Shown here: in pieces, positions 7,739 through 15,230 of the stretch
Layout: each line of letters opens with the position of its first letter
How positions within the stretch are numbered: the first letter of the stretch is position 1
NCBI GenBank assembly: GCA_964465665.1
Contig: CAYXKM010000041.1
Span: forward strand, 1-15,985
DNA: 15,985 nt
Origin: JAKEGN01 sp964465665
GTDB taxonomy: Bacteria > Pseudomonadota > Gammaproteobacteria > Steroidobacterales > Woeseiaceae
Direction: 5' to 3'
Program-made: the position numbers and the translations under genes
The notes under the pieces: generated by a model
What the model was told of the DNA's origin: nothing
The model's database searches: none
What the model saw: the letters and a program-made list of their open reading frames with translations, nothing else

Positions 7739-8704
7739 ATGCAGGGTAGAAGCACGGCAGGGCAGATGCCCGCCGACAACAATGCGCCGACCGTGGCGCT
7801 GGATCATGCCAGGAAATCGCTGAATGCGATCATTCTCGGCAAGGAAGAGGAAGTGTCCCTCGCCCTCGCCTGCCTTCTTGCGCGAGGTCACCTGCTGATC
7901 GAGGACCTGCCGGGACTTGGCAAGACCATGCTGGCGCAGGCGCTCGCGCGGGTGCTCGGGCTAACGTTTCAGCGCATCCAGTTCACCAGCGACCTGCTCC
8001 CTGCCGATATCGTCGGTGTTTCGGTTTTCAACCAGATGCACGGCGAGTTTCGCTTTCAGCCGGGACCGGTTTTTGCACAGCTGGTACTCGCCGATGAAGT
8101 GAACCGTGCAACACCCAAAGCACAAAGCGCCCTGCTCGAAGCCATGGAAGAAAAACAGGTATCGGTCGATGGCAAGACCCACATCCTGCCCGAGCCTTAC
8201 TTTGTGGTCGCGACGCAGAACCCTTCCGACCAGATCGGCACTTTTCCGTTGCCGGAATCGCAGCTCGACCGTTTCCTCATGCGGCTCGAGCTCGGCTACC
8301 CGGACGAGAAAAGCGAACGCGCTTTGCTCACGGGCACCGACAGACGAAAAATGCTGGACGACATCGACGCGTCGCTCGACGCGGAAACCCTCGGAAGCCT
8401 GCAGAATTCGGTGGAGCGGGTTCATGTCAGCGAGCCGCTGCTCGACTATGTGCAGGCGCTGGTGCGATTCACCCGCGAGTCGCCCGAGATCGAGACCGGG
8501 CTGTCTCCCCGCGGTGCGCTGGCACTGATTGCCGCGGCGCGGGCACATGCTTTTATATTGCACCACTCCGGCGTGTTCCCCGATGATCTGCAAACGGTTT
8601 TTCCGGCGGTGGCAGGACATCGGCTGAAACCTGCGAGTGGCTCCGGTATCCGGAATGCAGGTGAACTCAGCCGCCATGTCCTCGATTCAGTGGCAATTCC
8701 CTAG
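7739..8704 (+). CDS. MoxR family AAA+ ATPase
   Basis: This is a 321-residue cytosolic AAA+ ATPase of the MoxR group. These proteins act as chaperone-like ATPases for DUF58 or von Willebrand proteins encoded next door. Visible motifs: Walker A LPGLGKT around 57-63 with Lys62; Walker B VLADE with Asp119 and Glu120; sensor 1 in VATQNP with Asn161; and an arginine-finger region, SQLDRFLMR. The C-terminal part has the LSPRGALALIAAARAHAF helix and the FPAVAGHRL motif typical of MoxR. The start is set by the strong AGGAG site. It leads an operon with the DUF58 protein, whose ATG lies inside its last codons, and the transglutaminase. The order matches PA2875-PA2874-PA2873 of P. aeruginosa as I remember it. 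The substrate is unproven. Confidence 0.95.
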   Translation: MQGRSTAGQMPADNNAPTVALDHARKSLNAIILGKEEEVSLALACLLARGHLLIEDLPGLGKTMLAQALARVLGLTFQRIQFTSDLLPADIVGVSVFNQMHGEFRFQPGPVFAQLVLADEVNRATPKAQSALLEAMEEKQVSVDGKTHILPEPYFVVATQNPSDQIGTFPLPESQLDRFLMRLELGYPDEKSERALLTGTDRRKMLDDIDASLDAETLGSLQNSVERVHVSEPLLDYVQALVRFTRESPEIETGLSPRGALALIAAARAHAFILHHSGVFPDDLQTVFPAVAGHRLKPASGSGIRNAGELSRHVLDSVAIP

Positions 8705-9695
8705 CCGGCTCACCAGTCCGGCGCGTGTACGGAGCGCTGCCCGGGCGCGCATCGGACTATGGGCGCGCAATCGCCAGGGCACGGATACGCACAGCACGCG
8801 TCTCGTATCCGGGCGCGTCTATATCCTTCCTACCGGCGTCGGCCTGATCTACGGCCTGATGACTTTTGCCATGCTGCTCGGCTCGATGAACTACAACAAC
8901 AACCTGTCTTTCGTGCTCACGTTTGCGCTGGTAAGTCTCGGCCTCGTTGCGATGCATCAATGCCAGCGCAACCTGGTCGGTATCGAGATCAGCTTCGCCG
9001 GCGTCGAACCCATTTTCGCCGGTCAGTTCGCCGAATTCCGCATTGCCGTTACCAATCATGCGCGTACGGATCGTTACAACATACAGTTGTATGCCGAGGG
9101 GATCGGCAGCGAGCGCGAGGATCTCCGCCCGGGTGAAAGCCGCGTATTCCAGCTTGACATACCGACATCGTCGCGTGGTTGGGTTCGTTTGCCGCGTTTC
9201 GGCATTCGCACGCTGTTTCCGTTCGAGTTGTTTCGCGCCTGGGCCTGGCTGCACATGGATTTGCAGGGACTCGTGTATCCACAACCTGCCGAGCGGGCGC
9301 CGGCCCCGCCGCCGACAGAGACGGCGCACGGGCATCGGCAGCACGATGCCCGCGGCGAAGAGGATTTTGCCGGTCTCAGGAAGTTTCACAGCGGCGACTC
9401 GCCGCGACAGGTTGCGTGGAAGGCTTTTGCGCGCAGCGGTGAATTGCTGTCAAAGCAGTTTTCCGGGGCGGATACCAGCAGTCAATGGTTCGATCTGGAT
9501 CAGGTCAACGCCGAGAGCATCGAGAAGCGGCTCTCGATCCTGACACGCTGGATTATCGATGCCGAGCGTACGCACGCAGACTACGGCCTGCGGCTGCCGC
9601 ATTGCGAAATTCCGCCGGCCAACGGCGCCGCACATCGTCACCGTTGCCTCGAAACGCTGGCATTGTTTGACCTCGCAAAGGAACCGCAAGTGTGA
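8676..9695 (+). CDS. DUF58 domain membrane protein
   Basis: The 339-residue product has a basic N-terminus, two hydrophobic segments (about 49-69 and 77-94) separated by SMNYNNN, a beta-rich stretch (about 105-205), and then the DUF58 core FAGLRKFHSGDSPRQVAWKA at 231-250, followed by FDLD at 272-275. The SPRQ-W-KAFAR pattern is the family hallmark. The metal-binding DxSxS motif of true von Willebrand domains is missing at the expected strand, where FDLDQVNAE appears. ATG at 8676 gives a 29-nt overlap with the MoxR gene; ATG 8655 is an alternative. It overlaps tgpA by GTGA. Such proteins are thought to work with the MoxR ATPase and the transglutaminase at the inner membrane; the exact role is unknown. 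Confidence 0.92.
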   Translation: MSSIQWQFPSRLTSPARVRSAARARIGLWARNRQGTDTHSTRLVSGRVYILPTGVGLIYGLMTFAMLLGSMNYNNNLSFVLTFALVSLGLVAMHQCQRNLVGIEISFAGVEPIFAGQFAEFRIAVTNHARTDRYNIQLYAEGIGSEREDLRPGESRVFQLDIPTSSRGWVRLPRFGIRTLFPFELFRAWAWLHMDLQGLVYPQPAERAPAPPPTETAHGHRQHDARGEEDFAGLRKFHSGDSPRQVAWKAFARSGELLSKQFSGADTSSQWFDLDQVNAESIEKRLSILTRWIIDAERTHADYGLRLPHCEIPPANGAAHRHRCLETLALFDLAKEPQV

Positions 9696-11656
9696 GCAGG
9701 CGGAATGGTACCGACGGATCGCTGCTGGCAAGCCTGCCGTTCACCCTGGCGGCGCTGGCGTTCGCCATCGCGCCGCATGTGCAGTACCTGCCCGCCTGGG
9801 TTACGGTAACTTTCGTCTTTTGTGCAGCGGGACGCTGGTATATCGAAAAACGACGCTGGCGACTGCCGCCTCCATGGCTGCGTATCGGGTTGGCGCTGCT
9901 GTCGTTTCTCGCCATCCTTTTTTCCTACGAAAGGATCAGCGGCGTCGGACCGGGATCCGCACTTCTGGCCGTGATGGGCTCATTGAAGCTGCTCGAAACC
10001 CGGGTGCGCCGGGATCAGCACGTTCTCCTTTTTATTTCGATATTCATGATCATGGCGTCCCTGCTCAGGGAACAGTTCCTGTGGTCACTGCCCTACCTGG
10101 TCGCCGGCACGGTGGTCACGATGACCGCCTGGCTCAACATGTCGCTCGCGAGACCGACCAGCCTGCGCAGGAACATTGCGGGAAGTTCGCGCCTGGTTCT
10201 GTACGCCGCGCCGTTAGCCATCGCGATGTGGATATTCTTCCCGCGTATCTCGACCCCCTTCTGGGCGGTGCCGATCGACACCAGCAGCGGAATTTCCGGC
10301 CTGAACGATACGATGAGCCCGGGAGATGTCAGTTCGTTGTCCCTGTCCAATGCGGTCGCCTTTCGCGCCCGCTTCGACGGAACGGTACCGCCGCCCAACA
10401 AACGATACTGGCGTGGCCTGGTCCTGCACCAGTTCAACGGGCGTACCTGGACCGGCAGGGAACCTACGATGGACCCGCGTGCCAGAAGCAGGATCTCCGT
10501 CTCGGGTGAGCCCGTTCGGTATCAGGTCGTGCTGGAGCCGACGCGGCAACACTGGATCTTCGCCCTGGACATGGTTACCGACTGGAACCTGAAGCAAACC
10601 TTCATGGGGCCGGATCAGCAACTTGCCTATACCCTGCCGATAGACCAGCGGATTGCCTACAGCGCCGTATCGCACACCGCTTACACGACCGATCCGCAAA
10701 TGACCGGTCTGTCCCGATCCTGGTACTCACGCCTGCCGGAAGGCCGCAACCTGCAAACCATGGCGCTGGCTAAAGAGATGCACGCCGCAGCACCCAGTGA
10801 CCAGGACTACATCGAATCGGTCCTGCGAAAGTTCAATGACGAGGATTTCTACTACACGCTGAAACCGCCGCCGCTCGGTCGGGATCCGGTGGATCAATTC
10901 CTGTTCGCGACCCGGCGTGGATTCTGTGAGCACTATGCGTCCGCATTCGCCGTCATGATGCGCGCAGCCGGCATCCCCTCGCGCATCGTCCTCGGATACC
11001 AGGGCGGCGAACTGAATCCCCGGGGCAACTACATGATCGTGCGCCAATCCGATGCGCACGCCTGGACCGAGGTCTGGCTGCCGAAACGCGGCTGGCATCG
11101 CGTCGACCCGACTGCGGCCGTGGCGCCGGAAAGAATTGAATCGGGAATGTCGGGAGCGCGATTCGATGCCATCGGCGCAAGCTGGGGACTCGATGCTTCA
11201 GCCGAATGGCTGCATCAGCTGACGCTGTCATGGGACGCGCTGAACGCCAGGTGGAACGAATGGATACTGGGCTACGGCCCTGATAATCAGAAACTGTTCA
11301 TGGAATGGCTGGGGATGAAAAACCCGGACTGGCAGAAAATGCTGTTCTCCCTGCTCGCGCTGGTGACACTCGGTATCGTCTGCGTCAGCCTCATCCTGCT
11401 GCGGCGAATGAGGCCGCCGCCAAGAGATGCCGCGGCGATCCTGTACGCGCAGTTCACGCGCAAGGCCGGTTTACCGCCGTACACCGGCGAAACGCCACAG
11501 AACTACGCCCGGCGACTCCGGCTGCACCCGGACCAGAGCCGGCCAGGCGTCGACAGGATCACCACGCACTACCTGGCGGCGCGCTACGGCACACCCGATC
11601 AAAGCGCCCTGCAGCAACTGAAGTCGGCAGTCGCCGAATTTAGAAAGACCGGCTGA
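9692..11656 (+). CDS. tgpA: TgpA-type periplasmic transglutaminase (DUF3488-transglutaminase-DUF4129)
   Basis: The 654-residue protein has about six N-terminal membrane helices (DUF3488, roughly 11-184) and a periplasmic section with a transglutaminase-like core at about 355-480. A single helix follows at 551-571, then a cytosolic DUF4129-type tail (about 586-650). The papain-like triad is intact: Cys412 in RRGFCEHYAS, His456 in SDAHAWTE and Asp472 in RVDPTA. In P. aeruginosa, TgpA is reported to be essential and to act in the periplasm, perhaps on cell-wall-linked proteins; the substrate is unsettled. The GTG start at 9692 overlaps the DUF58 stop (GTGA) and has AAAGGAA 8 nt upstream. It is last in the operon and converges on the transporter gene. 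Confidence 0.95.
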   Translation: MSRRNGTDGSLLASLPFTLAALAFAIAPHVQYLPAWVTVTFVFCAAGRWYIEKRRWRLPPPWLRIGLALLSFLAILFSYERISGVGPGSALLAVMGSLKLLETRVRRDQHVLLFISIFMIMASLLREQFLWSLPYLVAGTVVTMTAWLNMSLARPTSLRRNIAGSSRLVLYAAPLAIAMWIFFPRISTPFWAVPIDTSSGISGLNDTMSPGDVSSLSLSNAVAFRARFDGTVPPPNKRYWRGLVLHQFNGRTWTGREPTMDPRARSRISVSGEPVRYQVVLEPTRQHWIFALDMVTDWNLKQTFMGPDQQLAYTLPIDQRIAYSAVSHTAYTTDPQMTGLSRSWYSRLPEGRNLQTMALAKEMHAAAPSDQDYIESVLRKFNDEDFYYTLKPPPLGRDPVDQFLFATRRGFCEHYASAFAVMMRAAGIPSRIVLGYQGGELNPRGNYMIVRQSDAHAWTEVWLPKRGWHRVDPTAAVAPERIESGMSGARFDAIGASWGLDASAEWLHQLTLSWDALNARWNEWILGYGPDNQKLFMEWLGMKNPDWQKMLFSLLALVTLGIVCVSLILLRRMRPPPRDAAAILYAQFTRKAGLPPYTGETPQNYARRLRLHPDQSRPGVDRITTHYLAARYGTPDQSALQQLKSAVAEFRKTG

Positions 11657-11692
11657 TCAGGTAAGTCAGGAGCCTTGAAGGGCCCGGGCTCG

Positions 11693-11783
11693 CATGGATT
11701 ATCTCGGAGACACGCCGTGAATACGTCCATGTAGGCTCGCGGCGCGCGTCCATGCGCGCCGACGGTCTCCGAGACAACCCATG
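11693..11783 (-). repeat. 91-nt palindromic intergenic element, likely terminator for the minus-strand operon
   Basis: The outer arms 11693-11711 and 11765-11783 are 19 nt each and match at 17 positions. Both mismatches are A-C on the plus strand and so G-U wobbles on the minus strand, giving an unbroken 19-bp RNA stem only for minus-strand transcripts. Inside, GGCGCGC (11741-11747) and GCGCGCC (11754-11760) pair over 7 bp, and CGTCCATG occurs twice (11724-11731, 11747-11754). The element fills most of the 157-bp gap between convergent genes, starting 30 nt after the transporter stop. Its composite look suggests a dispersed MITE or REP-type element serving as a terminator. No T-run is present. 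Confidence 0.7.
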
Positions 11784-11813
11784 CAATCCCTGGCCTGTCG
11801 CGCCGACTGCGCT

Positions 11814-13070
11814 TCAGGTTGCGTTGGAAACGCGAACCCGTGTCAGCGCTAGGGCGCCGAGCAGGAACAGCGGCAGGACTGCGAGCAGTATGAATCGCGG
11901 ATCGGCAAAGAAGAATCCGACTATGCCGATCAATACCGGCCCAAGCACGTGTGCAAATTTCGTCAGCATGTTGTAGAAGCCGAAGAATTCGCCGGCCCGG
12001 TCGGCGGGAATCAGCGACGCATACAGCGATCGGCTCATGCCTTGCACACCGCCTTGCACGAGCCCGACAGTAATGGCCATGGCATAGAACTGGCTCACGT
12101 CCTCGATAAATGCGGCCCATAACGCGACCCCGATGTACACCGTCAGACCAAGGTAGATTGCCCTTTTCGGCCCAACGTAGTGGCCGAGAAAACCGAACGC
12201 AAGGGTCGCGGGAAATCCAACGAAATTGGTGATGAGCAAGGCCAGCACCAGGTCCGTTTCACTGAAACCCAGCCGCTGGCCGAAATTGACTGCCATGAAA
12301 ATAACGGCGAACAGTCCACCGATGTAAAGCCAGTAGGCAATCAGGAACATGAATGCATTGCGATACTGCCGGATCTGCCGGAATGTTTGGGCGAGCGCGA
12401 CGTACGCGGCGCGCACCGTACTGCCGGTACCGGAACTCGGCGCCTTGCCTTCCCGTACTACCAGCATCAGAGGTACCAGGAAAATCAGCCACCACGCCCC
12501 GACCGAAACAAAAGCAAATTTCACTACGCCGACCGAATCGCTGAAGCCGAACGCCGGCGGGGATCTCAGCATCCACACGTGCACTGCGAGCAATGAAGCG
12601 CCACCGAAATAGCCGAGTGAAAAGCCGAGCGACGATACCAGGCTGTAATGCTGCGGTTTGCTGACATCGATGATCAGGGAATCGTAGAACACGTTGGCGC
12701 TGTAGTAGCCGACGGAGGCCAGCGCAAACAGGACCAGGGCGACGGGCCATGCGCCCTCCCCGACCAGCGATAGTGAGGCGGTCGTTACCGCGCCGATGAT
12801 CGCCAGGATGAACAGGAACCTCTTGCGATAACCGCCGCTGTCGGCCATTGCGCCGAGCACCGGGGCGAGCAGGGAAACCACCAGGCTCGCACACGCGGTT
12901 GCCCAAGTCAGCCTTGCGGTTACGGCGGCGCCGTCGTCCCCCGCACTCCAGTACATGCCCAGAAACAGCGGAAACAGGACCGCGAGTACGCTTAGCGCAA
13001 ACGCCGAGTTCCCCCAGTCGTAGAGTGACCAGGCGACGACCTGCCTGTTGATGAACCTGATTTCAGACAC
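11814..13070 (-). CDS. MFS transporter, UMF1 (Atg22-like) family
   Basis: The 418-residue, highly hydrophobic product shows about 12 membrane helices. The start carries the UMF1 signature YDWGNSAFA (17-25). Other family marks are the DSGGYRKR loop after helix 3, SANVFYDSLI, and SRSLYASLIPADRAGEFFGFY in the C-terminal half (core LIPADRAGEFFGFY). The family is related to fungal Atg22 vacuolar effluxers; bacterial substrates are unknown, so no cargo is assigned. The start is GTG at 13070, with GAGG about 10 nt upstream; no ATG fits the conserved N-terminus. It lies 35 bp after prfC on the same strand and is probably co-transcribed as the last gene of the operon. Confidence 0.92.
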   Translation of the reverse strand: MSEIRFINRQVVAWSLYDWGNSAFALSVLAVLFPLFLGMYWSAGDDGAAVTARLTWATACASLVVSLLAPVLGAMADSGGYRKRFLFILAIIGAVTTASLSLVGEGAWPVALVLFALASVGYYSANVFYDSLIIDVSKPQHYSLVSSLGFSLGYFGGASLLAVHVWMLRSPPAFGFSDSVGVVKFAFVSVGAWWLIFLVPLMLVVREGKAPSSGTGSTVRAAYVALAQTFRQIRQYRNAFMFLIAYWLYIGGLFAVIFMAVNFGQRLGFSETDLVLALLITNFVGFPATLAFGFLGHYVGPKRAIYLGLTVYIGVALWAAFIEDVSQFYAMAITVGLVQGGVQGMSRSLYASLIPADRAGEFFGFYNMLTKFAHVLGPVLIGIVGFFFADPRFILLAVLPLFLLGALALTRVRVSNAT

Positions 13071-13105
13071 CGCGACTCGCCCTCGTCACCCTTGGAAGAG
13101 GCTGA

Positions 13106-14686
13106 TCAGTAGTCCCTCGTTTCCCGGAACTCGACATCGGGCCACCGTTCCTGGGTAAGGCTCAGATTGACCTTGCTGGGCGCAATGTAGACCAGACTGT
13201 CGCTGTGATCCAGCGCGAGATTGTCGTGGGCTTTGCGGCGGAAGTCCGCCAGCATTTTCTCGTCATCGCAATTGATCCAGCGTGCCGTAGCGACATTGAC
13301 CGGCTCAAACTGGCACTCGACCTTGTATTCGTCGCGCAAGCGATGTGCGACGACATCGAACTGCAGCGGACCGACTGCGCCCAGTATGAGGTCGTTGTTG
13401 CGCAAAGGCTTGTACAATTGCGTCGCACCCTCCTCGCACAACTGCGCAAGACCTTTTTGCAGAGATTTCAGCCGCAGCGGATCCTTGAGAATGGCGCGCC
13501 TGAAAATCTCCGGCGCAAAACTCGGAATTCCGGAGAAGCGCAGATTTTCACCCTGCGTAAAGCTGTCGCCGATATTGATCGTGCCATGGTTGTGCAGGCC
13601 GATGATGTCACCGGCGTAAGCTGTCTCCGCGTGCTGCCGATCGGCGGCCATGAAAGTGACTGCATCGGCGATCCGCATCTCCTTGGCGCTGCGAACGTGC
13701 AGCAACCGCATGCCTTTCTCGTATTTTCCCGAGCAGATGCGCATGAATGCGATTCGATCGCGGTGTGCCGGATCCATGTTTGCCTGGATCTTGAACACAA
13801 ATCCAGTCAACGCATGCTCAGATGCAGAGACGGTCCGCTGATCGCTGTCTCGTGGCCCTGGCGGCGGCGCATTCTCGACAAATTCATCCAGCAACTCCTG
13901 CACGCCGAAATTGGAAATCGCCGAGCCGAAAAACACGGGGGTCTGGCGTCCTGCCAGGTACTCCCGCAGGTCGAACTCCTGGCTCGCGCCCCTCACCAGT
14001 TCGATTTCGGTACGGAAACGCTCGAGATCGTCGCCGAGTATCTCGGCCGCGGCCGGTGAGCCCAGACCATCGACGGCGCTGATCGCCGATGCCCGCTGAC
14101 GACCCGCCGCGGAATAAAGATAAATACGATCCTGCCGAAGATGATAAACACCCTTGAGCTCTCGCCCCATGCCGATTGGCCAGGTCACCGGCGCACAATG
14201 TATGCCGAGCACCGACTCGATTTCGTCCAGCAGGTCGATCGGTTCGCGTCCGTCGCGGTCCAGTTTGTTGATGAAAGTCATGATCGGCGTGTCGCGCAGC
14301 CGGCACACTTCCATCAGCTTGATCGTGCGTTGCTCGACGCCTTTCGCGCAGTCGATGACCATTAGTGCGGAGTCGACGGCCGTCAGCGTGCGATAGGTAT
14401 CCTCGGAAAAGTCCTCGTGGCCGGGTGTATCCAGAAGATTGATGATGCACTCTCGATACGGAAACTGCATGACCGAGGACGTTATGGATATGCCGCGCTC
14501 CTGTTCGAGCGCCATCCAGTCGGAGGTCGCATGCCGAGTCGCCTTGCGCCCTTTTACGGTGCCTGCGAGCTGAATGGCGCCGCCAAACAACAGCAACTTC
14601 TCGGTCAGTGTTGTTTTGCCGGCGTCAGGATGCGAGATGATCGCAAACGTGCGCCGTTTGCTGACCTCAGTTTCGATATCGGACAT
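13106..14686 (-). CDS. prfC: Peptide chain release factor 3
   Basis: RF3 is the translational GTPase that recycles RF1 and RF2 from the ribosome after termination. The 526-residue length matches E. coli (529). The N-terminus has the KRRTFAIISHPDAGKTT opening, with the G1 P-loop at 18-25. G2 is in RGISIT (64-69), G3 is DTPGH (86-90) and G4 is NKLD (140-143). The RF3-specific C-terminal part includes GAVGPLQFDVVAHRL and SKVNLSLTQERWPD. ATG at 14686 gives a family-like N-terminus; the Shine-Dalgarno is weak. It lies 67 bp downstream of rimI on the same strand. In E. coli the order is holD-rimI-yjjG-prfC, so this is the same neighbourhood without yjjG. A weak internal promoter may lie in the gap. 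Confidence 0.98.
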   Translation of the reverse strand: MSDIETEVSKRRTFAIISHPDAGKTTLTEKLLLFGGAIQLAGTVKGRKATRHATSDWMALEQERGISITSSVMQFPYRECIINLLDTPGHEDFSEDTYRTLTAVDSALMVIDCAKGVEQRTIKLMEVCRLRDTPIMTFINKLDRDGREPIDLLDEIESVLGIHCAPVTWPIGMGRELKGVYHLRQDRIYLYSAAGRQRASAISAVDGLGSPAAAEILGDDLERFRTEIELVRGASQEFDLREYLAGRQTPVFFGSAISNFGVQELLDEFVENAPPPGPRDSDQRTVSASEHALTGFVFKIQANMDPAHRDRIAFMRICSGKYEKGMRLLHVRSAKEMRIADAVTFMAADRQHAETAYAGDIIGLHNHGTINIGDSFTQGENLRFSGIPSFAPEIFRRAILKDPLRLKSLQKGLAQLCEEGATQLYKPLRNNDLILGAVGPLQFDVVAHRLRDEYKVECQFEPVNVATARWINCDDEKMLADFRRKAHDNLALDHSDSLVYIAPSKVNLSLTQERWPDVEFRETRDY

Positions 14687-14717
14687 GGATGAGGCGGGAT
14701 CGGCCGATGGGCGGCGC

Positions 14718-14746
14718 AGTTTATCCCGAACAGTCAGCGGTGGAAA
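14718..14746 (-). promoter_or_regulatory. Candidate sigma-70-like promoter for prfC
   Basis: On the minus strand, TTTCCA (14746-14741) and TAAACT (14723-14718) are separated by exactly 17 nt. The -10 ends about 31 nt before the prfC ATG. Each hexamer matches consensus at only 4 of 6 positions, so this is a weak candidate that would let prfC be expressed apart from rimI. Confidence 0.28.
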
Positions 14747-14753
14747 GCGGCTT

Positions 14754-15230
14754 TCAGGATTTCCTGTTGAGTTTTAGCGAGAGTATCGCAGCGTCCTCCC
14801 GCCCATCCTTCGCCTGATAATAGGAAGCACGACTGGATATCTGCCGGAAGCCTTTCTTGCGGTAAAGGGCAATCGCAGCCAGGTTCGACGGGCGGACTTC
14901 CAGAAGGATTTCATTCACGTCGGCCTCGCGCGCACTGGCCAGTATTTCGGCCAGCAATCGGTCGCCGTACCCGAGTTTGCGAAACACCGGGTCGACGCAT
15001 AGATTCAGGATATGCGCTTCACCGGCTGCGACCGACAGGATTGCATATCCGACCGTAATGTCACCCCGCTCCAGCACTGTGCAGTGATATCCCGCAAGCA
15101 GGCAATCGCGAAAAACGCCGTGACTCCAGGGAAAATCGTAACTGCGACGCTCGATGTCGGACACCAGCGGAAGATCGCTGTGAATCATGCGCCGTATGCG
15201 TATCGGCACCTCTTCGATCCTCGAAATCAC
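14754..15230 (-). CDS. rimI: Ribosomal protein bS18-alanine N-acetyltransferase
   Basis: RimI acetylates the N-terminal alanine of ribosomal protein bS18 using acetyl-CoA. The 158-residue GNAT fold is complete: IRIRRMIHSDL as the first strand, DFPWS as the usual RimI loop, LCVDP before the acetyl-CoA loop RKLGYG (84-89), and LEVRPSNLAAIALYRKKGF. Glu111 and Tyr123 match the E. coli catalytic pair Glu103 and Tyr115. It ends with the family segment YYQAKDGREDA. The GTG at 15230 is chosen because it overlaps the glycosylase stop (GTGA) and has GGAG 8 nt upstream. The frame remains open to 15278, but the added residues do not look like RimI. It is coupled to the upstream glycosylase gene. Confidence 0.94.
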   Translation of the reverse strand: MISRIEEVPIRIRRMIHSDLPLVSDIERRSYDFPWSHGVFRDCLLAGYHCTVLERGDITVGYAILSVAAGEAHILNLCVDPVFRKLGYGDRLLAEILASAREADVNEILLEVRPSNLAAIALYRKKGFRQISSRASYYQAKDGREDAAILSLKLNRKS

